A DNA stretch of 39,125 bases, taken from contig JBIKOX010000003.1 in assembly GCA_044357775.1 (NCBI GenBank), positions 1-39,125 on the forward strand. Reading direction: 5' to 3'. This DNA comes from UBA4416 sp044357775. Its GTDB lineage: Bacteria; Bacteroidota; Bacteroidia; B-17B0; Aurantibacillaceae. Positions 1 to 8,726 of this stretch are shown here, one piece after another. Under the pieces are notes generated by a model. That model was given only the letters and a program-made list of their open reading frames with translations. It did not search any database and was not told where the DNA came from. Each line of letters begins with the position of its first letter. Position 1 is the first letter of the stretch. Both the position numbers and the translations under genes were made by a program.

Positions 1-1
1 G

Positions 2-1138
2 GGAGTTGCATCGGGAACAGAAAAATATTATTCATATAATTATGGCAATATTCATTTTGTTGTGCTTGATTCCTATGATGTTAGTCGCTCATCTGCAGGT
101 GCAATGGCTACTTGGATTCAAAATGATTTAACGGCAAATACACTGCCTTGGGTAATTGCTTACTGGCATCATCCACCTTACACAAAAGGAAGTCACAATT
201 CAGATAACTCCAACTTTTTAGATGGAGAGCTAGTTGATATGCGCCAAAACATTATTCCCATTTTAGAGGCAAAGGGAGTTGATTTAGTTTTAAGTGGTCA
301 TAGTCATGTTTATGAACGCTCATACTTACTAGATGGGCATTACGGGTATTCAAGTTCACTAACTCCTGCAATGAAAAAAGATAATACATCAGGTAGTTAC
401 CCATTGGATTGCGCTTACCTTAAACAAACGCAAGCAACTAATTCACACAAAGGAACTGTTTATGTAGTATGCGGTTGTTCTGGTAAAAATGATTCAAGTC
501 CCTCATCTGGGTGGCCACATCCAGCAATGTATTCTTATACAAACACGGTTTATGGCTCCATGGCCGTTGATATAAAAGATAATAAACTAGAAGGGAAATT
601 TATTACATCTACAGGCACTGTGTTTGATTCTTTTACCATCATCAAAAATGCAGGAGGAAGTAAAACCTATACTGTTTGTCCAAATGAGCTGATTACTTTA
701 AAATCAACTTTTCCAGATCAAGTAAATTGGTTCCCTTCATCACAACAAGCAGATTCAATTTCATTCAGTTCGCCTGTAAGCACCGTGGTATACGCCACTG
801 ACTTGGCTGGTTGTATTAAAGATACTTTCAATATCAATGTAATTGCAAACCCCTTATGTTCTGTAACAGGTTTAAGCGATTATTTCATTAAAGATTTTTC
901 TGTTTATCCAAGTCTTGTAGAAGAATCAAATAAAAATATAACAATTGAAAGCAAGTACGCAATATCTGCTTTAATAAAATTGATAGATATAAATGGTAAA
1001 GAAATACAAACCGAAAAACTTGAATTCGTAGCTGGAATAAACACTATTTCTATTTCTAACCCACTTCCTACTGGAATTTTCTTTCTAAAAATAATTACCG
1101 ACGATAATGAAATAAACTATAAACTATATGCTAAATAA
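2..1138 (+). CDS. Purple-acid-phosphatase-like metallophosphoesterase with T9SS sorting domain (5' partial)
   Basis: The frame is open to the left edge, so the N-terminus and the first metal-binding motifs lie outside the window; the first in-frame start-like codon (GTG at 62) lies inside the domain. Visible motifs are those of the calcineurin-like/purple acid phosphatase family: FVVLDSYD, then YWHHPPY (metal-binding His pair), then GHSHVYER, the C-terminal metal-binding motif. These enzymes hydrolyse phosphate monoesters using two metal ions, usually including iron. After the catalytic part come an Ig-like stretch and a C-terminal T9SS type A sorting domain of about 80 residues (starts near FSVYPS, ends NYKLYAK), so the protein should be secreted and surface-attached or released. 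Its stop codon overlaps the start of the next gene by 11 bases, which suggests one transcript and coupled translation. Family call is firm; substrate unknown. Confidence 0.85.
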   Translation, partial: GVASGTEKYYSYNYGNIHFVVLDSYDVSRSSAGAMATWIQNDLTANTLPWVIAYWHHPPYTKGSHNSDNSNFLDGELVDMRQNIIPILEAKGVDLVLSGHSHVYERSYLLDGHYGYSSSLTPAMKKDNTSGSYPLDCAYLKQTQATNSHKGTVYVVCGCSGKNDSSPSSGWPHPAMYSYTNTVYGSMAVDIKDNKLEGKFITSTGTVFDSFTIIKNAGGSKTYTVCPNELITLKSTFPDQVNWFPSSQQADSISFSSPVSTVVYATDLAGCIKDTFNINVIANPLCSVTGLSDYFIKDFSVYPSLVEESNKNITIESKYAISALIKLIDINGKEIQTEKLEFVAGINTISISNPLPTGIFFLKIITDDNEINYKLYAK

Positions 1139-2720
1139 AATTTTACTTTCAATATCACTATTTCTTACAATTTATAAATCACAAGCTCAATGCGTTACCA
1201 CCAATGTTCCTGGAGATTTTATTATTAACTCAAGTATTATTTTATCAGGTACATATAATGTTAGTGGAACTTTTAAAATAGCGCCTTTTGTTACTGTTTA
1301 TGTTAAAGGATATTCATTGGGTGCATGTGGTAAATTAATTATTAATGCCCAAAAAATTGTAGTTGAAGGAACTATTGACGGCAATTATGCTGGTAATGTT
1401 GGTGGAACAGGTGGATTAGGAGGAAACATTGTAAGTAGTTTAACCGGTGATCAAACCGCCATTAATACATGTAATAACAAAGATAATACAGGAATTATTG
1501 TGGTTGAGTCTGGAAAATTTGGCGGTAACGGCTTTGGAACTGGTGCTGGATTACAAGGGCAAAACGGACAAAATGGTTCAGGACCTAAACAACAATGTTT
1601 AAGTAATAACGACGAGTGCGGCATGATTGGTGGTTCAGGTGGTGCTGGTGGTGGTGGTGGCGCAAGTTATGGGGGTATTGGCACTTCAGCTTCAAACGGT
1701 GGAAATGGAACAAGCACGTATACAGCAACTGGAGTAAATGTATCAACTGGCTATATTGTATTTGCAGGAACTGGAGGCGCTGGTGGCAATGCAGGCAACG
1801 TTTTTGGTACTAACACAGGTCCAGATATTGAACTTGGTTCAAGCGGAGCTGGCGGCGGCGGCGGCGGAAGATCTTATGATGTTGGATTAGCTGGCGGAAA
1901 AGGAGGAAATGGAGGCGGACTCGTACAGTTAATAGCTACTGATTCTGTTAAAATTACTGGGAAAATTTTGGTAAATGGCGAAAATGGCACTAGTGGTGGA
2001 GATGGCGGTAATGGCGGAATCAGTCCTAATTGTTGTTCGGATGGATGTGATGACTCTGGTGAAGCAACATTATCATGTGGCGCAGGAGCTGGAAGCGGTG
2101 GCGGCGGTGGCTCTGGTGGTGGTATTTATATAGAGTCGCAAACTTTAGCAATAATTACAGGCACATTACAAAGCAATGGCGGTAACGGCGGTAATAGTGG
2201 CCAAAAAGGAAACGGAACTACTACTAATTATTCGGGAGGTGTGTTTTGTGGAAATCAAACTATTACTAGTGGAAACGGAAACTTAGGGAACAAGGGCGGA
2301 GGTGCTGGCGGCGGAAGAATAAAAATATTTATTCCTACTTGTTTATCGTCAACTGTAAACCCAAATTATACTGTTATTGGTGGTTTGGGTTTAACTAACG
2401 CTTCAAGCGGAAGTTATGAAGTGATATGTGGATTTGCTAATATAAATGAGGCTATAAAAGAACAATATGCTTTAAAAATATTTCCAAATCCTTTTTCTGA
2501 AAAGCTAACACTTGCCTTTAAATATGATGAAATTCCAGAAAATATGAGTGAGATTAATATTTTAAACACTTTAGGCATGGTTATAAAAACCATTTCATCA
2601 GATGATTTAAAATATAAAAGAACGATTCAAATTGATTTATCTGAGCTTACATGTGGCATTTACTTTATAAAAACAACTATTAATAACTTGAGTTATGATT
2701 ACAAAATTATTAAACAGTAA
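1128..2720 (+). CDS. Glycine-rich secreted protein with T9SS sorting domain
   Basis: 530 residues with an N-terminal signal peptide ending near SQAQC. Residues about 30-85 look like short beta strands. Residues about 90-400 are dominated by Gly-Gly-Asn/Ser/Ala repeats, including a six-glycine run, interrupted by short strand-forming segments and Cys-containing inserts (for example CCSDGCDDSGE). The C-terminal 85 residues (from KIFPNPFSEK) are a typical T9SS type A sorting domain. No catalytic motif is visible; the layout suggests a structural or adhesive surface protein, possibly a beta-helix with Gly-rich turns. It overlaps the gene before it by 11 bases and the next gene by 26 bases, so it sits inside the phosphatase operon. 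The GGC/GGT repeats make this the most G-rich stretch in the area. Confidence 0.75.
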   Translation: MLNKILLSISLFLTIYKSQAQCVTTNVPGDFIINSSIILSGTYNVSGTFKIAPFVTVYVKGYSLGACGKLIINAQKIVVEGTIDGNYAGNVGGTGGLGGNIVSSLTGDQTAINTCNNKDNTGIIVVESGKFGGNGFGTGAGLQGQNGQNGSGPKQQCLSNNDECGMIGGSGGAGGGGGASYGGIGTSASNGGNGTSTYTATGVNVSTGYIVFAGTGGAGGNAGNVFGTNTGPDIELGSSGAGGGGGGRSYDVGLAGGKGGNGGGLVQLIATDSVKITGKILVNGENGTSGGDGGNGGISPNCCSDGCDDSGEATLSCGAGAGSGGGGGSGGGIYIESQTLAIITGTLQSNGGNGGNSGQKGNGTTTNYSGGVFCGNQTITSGNGNLGNKGGGAGGGRIKIFIPTCLSSTVNPNYTVIGGLGLTNASSGSYEVICGFANINEAIKEQYALKIFPNPFSEKLTLAFKYDEIPENMSEINILNTLGMVIKTISSDDLKYKRTIQIDLSELTCGIYFIKTTINNLSYDYKIIKQ

Positions 2721-4578
2721 ATTTCTCTTTTTATTATTTACTATTTGTGTTAATAGTTTAAGCGCGCAAGTATTAAGAAGCTCTGCATTAGAAGCCTGCT
2801 TAGCACCTTTTTATCATAGCGTTGCTTCTGGTGATCCAATGCCTGATAAAGTTATTATTTGGACGAGAGTAACTCCTGATACAGTTTCGTCTGATCCTGT
2901 TTTAGTTTCGTGGCAAATGGCAACGGATACAGGGATGACAAATATTGTGCAAGGAGGTAGTGTAATTACTAGTAATATGACTGACTATACTGTAAAGGTA
3001 GATGTTACAAACTTAAATGCTAACACTTGGTATTATTATGAGTTTGAGAGTGATGGCAAAAAATCGCCAAGAGGAAGGACAAGAACAACTCCAATCAATA
3101 ATGCAGACAGTTTAAGATTTGCCATCGTATCTTGTGCTAATTTAGAAGCAGGTTTTTTTAATGCATACAAAGTTTTATTAAATAGAGCAGATTTTGATGC
3201 AGTAATTTGTTTAGGAGATTACATTTATGAATATGAATCAGGCGGATACGCTCCTAATGCAACAGCTAATCGTCAGTGGTTACCAACAAATGAGATTTTA
3301 TCATTAAATGATTACAGGCAACGTTATTCCGCTTATCGTTTAGATGATGATTTAAGAAGATTGCATCAGCAATTCCCGTTCATCACGATTTGGGATGATC
3401 ACGAATCTGCAAACGACGCATGGATTAATGGTGCTGAAAATCATACTTCTGCAACCGAAGGTCCTTTTGCGGTTAGAAAAGCAAACGCCAAACAAGCCTA
3501 TTTTGAATGGTTGCCAATAAGACAACAAGCTGGTGCTTCAGATCCTTATCAATTATTTAGAAAATTATCATATGGTAATTTAGTGGATTTTATTATGCTT
3601 GATACTCGACTTCATGGCCGTGATTTACAAGCAGGAACAACGGGGGCTACCGTTACCTCAACTACCAGACAGTTATTAGGTACAGATCAATTTACATGGT
3701 TAGGAAATCGTTTAGACTCTTCAGCAGCTCAATGGAAAGTATTAACACAGCAAGTTATGATTGCGCCATTAAAAGTATTTGGACAAGCAGTAAATGGTGA
3801 CCAATGGGATGGTTATCCAGCTGAAAGAAATAGAGTATTTAATCATATTTTATCTAATAACATTACTAATGTTGTTGCTATAACTGGAGATATACATTCA
3901 TCATGGGCTAACGACTTACCTACTGCTTCTTATAACGGAACAACAGGTTCTGGTTCTGCTGGTGTTGAGTTTGTGGGGCCAAGTGTTACCTCTCCAGGTT
4001 TAAGTATTCCTTTAGGAGCGGCAGCTATACAAGCCTCTAACTCTCATATTAAATATGCTAATCTTTCGCAACATGGCTTTATGATTTTAGATGTTAATGC
4101 CACAAGAACGCAATGTGACTGGTATTATATAAATACTATTGATAATTCATCGATTGCATACTCGCATGCAAAATCAATGTATGTAAATCATTTAGAACGA
4201 TTTTTAAGAACGACGACCGCTGCTAGCATGCCAAGAAATAGCGTGTTTGCAATTATGCCGCCTATTTGCCCAAGAGTATTAGATGCTTCAACAAATTTAA
4301 TTAGCCAGAATAATGTTCGTATACTAAATGTATTCCCCATCCCTGCACAAAATGAATTAGTAATTAGTTTTTTAGGACATCAAATAAAAAGTGGAAAATT
4401 GATTATGCATAACACGATGGGTAAGAATATGTTTGAATTAAACTTTAACGAAAATGATATTTATAATAATCAATTGTTATTAGATGTAAGTATTTTAGCG
4501 CAAGGTTTATATAATGGTTCTATTGAAATTAATAACCAAACCATGTTCTTTAAATTTGTTAAAGAAAAAAGTCAATAA
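2695..4578 (+). CDS. PhoD-type alkaline phosphatase with T9SS sorting domain
   Basis: 627 residues: signal peptide (to about residue 24), a PhoD N-terminal beta domain with the HSVASGDP and WTRV motifs, the PhoD metallophosphatase domain, then a T9SS C-terminal sorting domain from about NVFPIPAQNE. Catalytic-domain motifs are in the family order: SCANLEAGFFNAY, GDYIYEYE, IWDDHESANDAW, MLDTRLHGRD, LTQQVMIAPL and ITGDIHSSW. PhoD enzymes release phosphate from mono- and diesters outside the cytoplasm and bind Fe and Ca. The start chosen is the ATG inside the end of the previous gene (26-base overlap), which gives a complete signal peptide. With the upstream metallophosphoesterase it gives this operon two unrelated secreted phosphatases. 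Confidence 0.88.
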   Translation: MITKLLNSKFLFLLFTICVNSLSAQVLRSSALEACLAPFYHSVASGDPMPDKVIIWTRVTPDTVSSDPVLVSWQMATDTGMTNIVQGGSVITSNMTDYTVKVDVTNLNANTWYYYEFESDGKKSPRGRTRTTPINNADSLRFAIVSCANLEAGFFNAYKVLLNRADFDAVICLGDYIYEYESGGYAPNATANRQWLPTNEILSLNDYRQRYSAYRLDDDLRRLHQQFPFITIWDDHESANDAWINGAENHTSATEGPFAVRKANAKQAYFEWLPIRQQAGASDPYQLFRKLSYGNLVDFIMLDTRLHGRDLQAGTTGATVTSTTRQLLGTDQFTWLGNRLDSSAAQWKVLTQQVMIAPLKVFGQAVNGDQWDGYPAERNRVFNHILSNNITNVVAITGDIHSSWANDLPTASYNGTTGSGSAGVEFVGPSVTSPGLSIPLGAAAIQASNSHIKYANLSQHGFMILDVNATRTQCDWYYINTIDNSSIAYSHAKSMYVNHLERFLRTTTAASMPRNSVFAIMPPICPRVLDASTNLISQNNVRILNVFPIPAQNELVISFLGHQIKSGKLIMHNTMGKNMFELNFNENDIYNNQLLLDVSILAQGLYNGSIEINNQTMFFKFVKEKSQ

Positions 4579-4592
4579 TATTTTTCGAATTT

Positions 4593-6503
4593 ATGGGTAA
4601 TACTATAAAATTAGGCGTTCTGTTCATTATTGTTATAATTAGTTGTTCGTTTTTCACTTCAAATAATTCAACTTTTTCATCAACTTCAAATTACAGTTAT
4701 ATTAATCAAAATAACGAGCAGCTGATTTCAATATTAGACAAGAGCATTTTATTGGCCGATTCTATCTTTATTGAAAGAAGATTAAGTCAGTTAAGAGCTA
4801 ATTATTATATTGCAAGAAGCTATTATAAACACATCGAATGTTTTTTAGAATACAGCTCTCCCTTTGATGTTAAATATTTTATTAACGGCCCATTAGTAAA
4901 AAAATCTGACTTAGAAATTGGAACGCGCGTTGCTGACCCTCATGGATTTCAGGTTATCGAAGAACAATTATTTGGTTCAGATTCAATTGATGTTCATTTA
5001 TTAGTATCTGAATTAACCTTGTTAAGAGTAAGCTTTATAGCGTTTAAAAAAAAAATAAATAACATAAACATCAATGATTCTCAAATTATTGAGATGATAC
5101 AATTTGAATTGATAAGAATGAGTAGCTTAACATTAAGCGGATATGATGCTTCATTTACAAAAACAAATAGTCTTGAGTGCATCAGTGTATTTGAGGGAAT
5201 TAGAGCATTACTTGACGGACTAAAAAATAAGTATCAAATAAATTCATACCCAATTGATCTTCATATAAAACTAAGTTCAAAACTAAAATTAGCAGAACAA
5301 TATTGTTTAATTCATAAAAATTATGATTCATTTAATCGATTATTTTTTATTACCCAACACATCAAACCCGTTTACAAACTATTGGTTAAAATACACCAAG
5401 CAGATATCTTTCCATACACTCAAGTGGATTATGCTATTCATTTGAATAATGAACATGTTTTTGAAAGAGAATCGTATAATATCAACTACTTTTCTGTTCA
5501 TACCATTGATACATTTGGTGTCGCTTCACAAGCCAAATTAGGAGAATTATTATTTTTTGATCCAATACTTTCTGGAAATAATAAGCGCGCTTGCGCCTCT
5601 TGTCACAATCCGGAAAAAGCTTTTAGTGATGGATTTGAAAAAGGTATATCTTATGAAAAAAATTCGTTAGATCGTAACACACCTTCTTTATTGAATACAA
5701 TTTTTCAAAAGAATTTTTTTTATGATGGAAGGGCGCGACAATTAGAACAACAAGCTAACGATGTACTTCACAATCAAAAGGAAATGAATTCGACAATCGA
5801 AGATATGATAAGTAAATTAAATCTAAGTGAAGAGTATCAAGAATTATTTAAAATCTCATTTAAAGGAACTCCCGACACAGTTATAAATTATTATGGCATG
5901 TTAAAAGCAATTTCTGAGTATGAGAAAACGCTCATATCAATGAATAGTAGATTTGATAAATATATTAAAGGTGACTATAAGCAATTAACCAATCAAGAAA
6001 TTAATGGCTATAACATCTTTTCAGGAAAGGCGTTGTGTGGTAGTTGTCATTTTTTTCCTTTGTTTAATGGTTTAGTGCCGCCTATTTATAATGATACAGA
6101 ATACGAAGTTATTGGAGTACCGGAAAAAATGAACAGAAAACAAATTGATAAAGATCAAGGAAGAATAATTGTATCAAGAGTTTCCATCCATCAATATGCT
6201 TTTAAAACATCAACGGTAAGAAATATTGAAGTAACAGATCCATACATGCATAACGGAGTGTATAAAACCATAGATGATGTTATTGATTTTTATAATAAAG
6301 GCGGTGGACAAGGAATAGGAATTAATCTACCGCATCAAACTCTACCTTTTGATTCGTTACAGTTAACAAAACAGGAAATTAGTAATATCAAATCATTTAT
6401 GCTGTCTTTAACTGACACAACGAATCTAAATAAAAAACCTAAAAGACTACCAGTATTTAAAGATGAAAAACTAAATCATCGAATTATTGGTGGCGAATAT
6501 TAA
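4593..6503 (+). CDS. Di-heme cytochrome c peroxidase / MauG-family lipoprotein with helical N-terminal domain
   Basis: 636 residues. The N-terminus is a lipoprotein signal with a lipobox ending at Cys18 (IISC). Residues about 40-280 form a helix-rich domain with the features RANYYIARSYYKHIE, NGPLV and DPHGFQVIEE, which recall imelysin/EfeO-type domains; this likeness is my inference. The C-terminal half is a bacterial di-heme peroxidase: first heme site CASCH at residues 334-338, second CGSCH at 482-486, and the likely distal Met near residue 552 in DPYMHNG. Such proteins reduce peroxide or oxidise partner proteins in the periplasm. It follows the PhoD gene by only 14 bases, so it is probably in the same operon. 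The usual short CCP is about 330 residues; the extra domain accounts for the difference. Confidence 0.82.
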   Translation: MGNTIKLGVLFIIVIISCSFFTSNNSTFSSTSNYSYINQNNEQLISILDKSILLADSIFIERRLSQLRANYYIARSYYKHIECFLEYSSPFDVKYFINGPLVKKSDLEIGTRVADPHGFQVIEEQLFGSDSIDVHLLVSELTLLRVSFIAFKKKINNININDSQIIEMIQFELIRMSSLTLSGYDASFTKTNSLECISVFEGIRALLDGLKNKYQINSYPIDLHIKLSSKLKLAEQYCLIHKNYDSFNRLFFITQHIKPVYKLLVKIHQADIFPYTQVDYAIHLNNEHVFERESYNINYFSVHTIDTFGVASQAKLGELLFFDPILSGNNKRACASCHNPEKAFSDGFEKGISYEKNSLDRNTPSLLNTIFQKNFFYDGRARQLEQQANDVLHNQKEMNSTIEDMISKLNLSEEYQELFKISFKGTPDTVINYYGMLKAISEYEKTLISMNSRFDKYIKGDYKQLTNQEINGYNIFSGKALCGSCHFFPLFNGLVPPIYNDTEYEVIGVPEKMNRKQIDKDQGRIIVSRVSIHQYAFKTSTVRNIEVTDPYMHNGVYKTIDDVIDFYNKGGGQGIGINLPHQTLPFDSLQLTKQEISNIKSFMLSLTDTTNLNKKPKRLPVFKDEKLNHRIIGGEY

Positions 6504-6686
6504 ATGTAAGTTCTTTATTAAATTCTGAACTGATTTATTATAATTTATTTCCATTTCATTCTGGTTTTATATTAGTTAAACTCAGGAAAATGACTCCATT
6601 TCTTTGTTCTGAATAATAACGCTCTGGTTTGAAACGAAATAATCTTAGAGTATTACAATGAAATGTTTTGGCACAAATACTATCAA

Positions 6687-8099
6687 TTACCTCACACCAG
6701 TAATTGTATTTTTCTTTTTTTGTTTAAATAGAGCATTAAATTTATATTCAATTCCTTCGCTTGGCATTAACGCTGGCGATTGCACTAATTGCAGTTGAGG
6801 GTTGATAAAGAAAAAGCCTGATAACGTTTTAATGTTGTAAGCTTGTTTAGCAGTGCTGTTTTTTGTTTGGTGAAGAATAACCCAATCTTGTTTTGGATTT
6901 GCTTTTAAGTAGGCTTTATAGGTTTTTATACTATCATCTAAACAAATACTAATAAAAGTAATTTTATCCTTAAATTTTTTATTTAAATCTACAATCTTTT
7001 GCATTTCTTTTTGACTATTATCACTTTCGCTCGAGAAGAAATTTAAGTAAATGTGTTTACCTTTATAACTTGATAAGTTAACACTATTGCCTGAATTGTC
7101 AGTAGCAGCAAAGTCTGGCGCTTTTGCACCAGGTTGCAATTGATAAATCGATTGAAGCATATAATTGGCAATTTTTTTATGCTCAGCAAATTTTGTTTCT
7201 CTATATAATTGTTCAAGTACACTTTGCACTTGTTGTTTATCTAAATCTGGACTATAATAAAAATCAATCAATCCTTTTAGCATCAACAATTCACGAACTG
7301 TATCATTTTTAATAGACACGTCATTTTTAAATTGCTTTTGTAAATCTTGATAATCTGCAAATGCATTTATACTATTATAAATGCTACCACCATTTTTTGT
7401 AGATGCATAAGCTTTTAAATATCCTTTAAAATGATTGTTAAAAAATTGCATGTACTCATAATTTGAATACTGAATAGGCCTCCGATCAATAAACTGTTTG
7501 TATAAAATAGTTTTATTACGAGAGGTGCTTGAGAAAAAATTAGCAAATGAATAATCTAAATAATTTTTAAAATAGGGATTTTTAATTTTTTGATATCTTT
7601 TATTACATGTCAATGCAAAGGTATCAAGCATAGCATTTAATTTGGCGGGAGATAAATACCCGTCTTTTATATTTAAAAATAAGTTATTGTATTGCGTATT
7701 AAAATCTACAATCAATGCATTTAGTTCAGAACTATCTTTGCCATAAACAGATATGTCCACAATAGTTTCTGTTCCTTCTTGATTATTAGTTAATGAATCT
7801 TTGGCAGGAAAATAAATACCATAAACAAAATTAGGTTGAATATATATTTTACCAACAAGGTTATCTATATTAATAAGAATAGGTTTTGTGATTGAAGATT
7901 GTATTTTTAATTCAAAATAACCTTCTTGATCAATGGTATCTATACTTTCTTTTATTTTTGTGAAGGTAATATAATCTGAGTAATCACTTAAAACAATTTC
8001 CTTTCCAATATGAGAAGCGTGCGCTTTTCCTTTAATTATAATGTTTTGAGTATTACCCTTAATTACGATACCGAAAATAAAAAATAGTATAATTCTCAT
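6687..8099 (-). CDS. TlpA/AhpC-like thioredoxin-fold protein lacking the CxxC motif
   Basis: About 470 residues when started at the ATG at 8099, which gives a clean signal peptide (MRIILFFIFG...). A TTG at 8117 in the same frame is unlikely to be used because it lies inside a promoter-like -10 element (8115-8122). The first 110 residues resemble DUF4369, the domain often placed before TlpA-like proteins in Bacteroidota. A long helical middle part follows, then a thioredoxin fold from about GAKAPDFAATD through SYKGKHIYLNFF. Where the family has WCxxC, this protein reads FFSSESDNSQ: there is no cysteine, and the cis-proline segment reads TLSGFFFI. It is therefore probably not an oxidoreductase. 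It is exported, and lies 81 bases downstream of rsmD on the same strand. Confidence 0.78.
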   Translation of the reverse strand: MRIILFFIFGIVIKGNTQNIIIKGKAHASHIGKEIVLSDYSDYITFTKIKESIDTIDQEGYFELKIQSSITKPILINIDNLVGKIYIQPNFVYGIYFPAKDSLTNNQEGTETIVDISVYGKDSSELNALIVDFNTQYNNLFLNIKDGYLSPAKLNAMLDTFALTCNKRYQKIKNPYFKNYLDYSFANFFSSTSRNKTILYKQFIDRRPIQYSNYEYMQFFNNHFKGYLKAYASTKNGGSIYNSINAFADYQDLQKQFKNDVSIKNDTVRELLMLKGLIDFYYSPDLDKQQVQSVLEQLYRETKFAEHKKIANYMLQSIYQLQPGAKAPDFAATDNSGNSVNLSSYKGKHIYLNFFSSESDNSQKEMQKIVDLNKKFKDKITFISICLDDSIKTYKAYLKANPKQDWVILHQTKNSTAKQAYNIKTLSGFFFINPQLQLVQSPALMPSEGIEYKFNALFKQKKKNTITGVR

Positions 8100-8114
8100 A
8101 TTCTTGTATAATAC

Positions 8115-8122
8115 CAAATGTA
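8115..8122 (-). promoter_or_regulatory. Bacteroidota-type -7 promoter element before the TlpA-like gene
   Basis: On the minus strand the octamer reads TACATTTG, matching the TAnnTTTG consensus of the Bacteroidota primary sigma factor. No good TTTG -33 element is found 18-19 bases upstream. It lies 15 bases before the ATG at 8099, so the leader would be very short. It covers the alternative TTG start at 8117, which argues against that start. Confidence 0.4.
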
Positions 8123-8180
8123 GTATAAGTTACAGATTGTTTTTAGACTGTTTTATTAAAATATGTTATTGAAGCCGTTT

Positions 8181-8726
8181 TTATTCCTCAATAGATTGAG
8201 TAAAGAAACTAAAATTTACATTTCCATATTTTCTAGTTTCTAAATAGTTTTTTTTAGCACTTAAATCTGTTTGTTTCCCATGCTCAATAATTAAAAATCC
8301 GCTTAAATTCAATAAATTTCGAGAAAATACTAATTCATGAATGTTGGCAATGTTTTCTAATTCATAAGGAGGATCTGCAAAAATTAAATCAAATGTTGAA
8401 TGTGTTTTCTCAAGATATTTAAACACATCTGCTCGTTCAATAAATATGCTATTTAGTTTCAGAGATTTAGCAGTGTCTTTTACAAAACTTAAGCAAGGTG
8501 TGTGTTTATCAATAGCATAAATTTTTTTTGCCCCTCGCGAAGCAAATTCTAAACTAATGTTACCTGTGCCACAAAATAAATCAAGAATTGTAAGGCCATC
8601 AAAATCTATTTTATTATTTAAAATATTAAATAATCCTTCTTTGGCAAAATCAGTAGTTGGTCTTACAGGTAAATTTTTGGGAGCAAACAATTGTTTGCCT
8701 TTGTATATGCCGCCAATTATTCGCAA
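8181..8726 (-). CDS. rsmD: 16S rRNA (guanine(966)-N2)-methyltransferase RsmD
   Basis: 181 residues, the usual RsmD length. The start MRIIGGIYKGKQL and the segment RPTTDFAKEGLFNIL are family signatures. The SAM-binding motif is DLFCGTGNISLEFASRGA and the catalytic motif of amino-methyltransferases is DPPY (in FADPPYE). The enzyme methylates one guanine of 16S rRNA during small-subunit assembly. Its ATG overlaps the end of the DUF3822 gene by 10 bases, so the two are probably translated from one message. Confidence 0.93.
   Translation of the reverse strand: MRIIGGIYKGKQLFAPKNLPVRPTTDFAKEGLFNILNNKIDFDGLTILDLFCGTGNISLEFASRGAKKIYAIDKHTPCLSFVKDTAKSLKLNSIFIERADVFKYLEKTHSTFDLIFADPPYELENIANIHELVFSRNLLNLSGFLIIEHGKQTDLSAKKNYLETRKYGNVNFSFFTQSIEE

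Noticed and set aside
1616..1813. Trp/Arg-rich 65-residue frame inside the glycine-rich gene
   Set aside because: It is only the GGT/GGC repeat read in another frame, which gives Trp, Cys and Arg runs.
8099..8117. TTG at 8117 as start of the TlpA-like gene
   Set aside because: It lies inside a TAnnTTTG promoter element, and the ATG at 8099 gives a better signal peptide.
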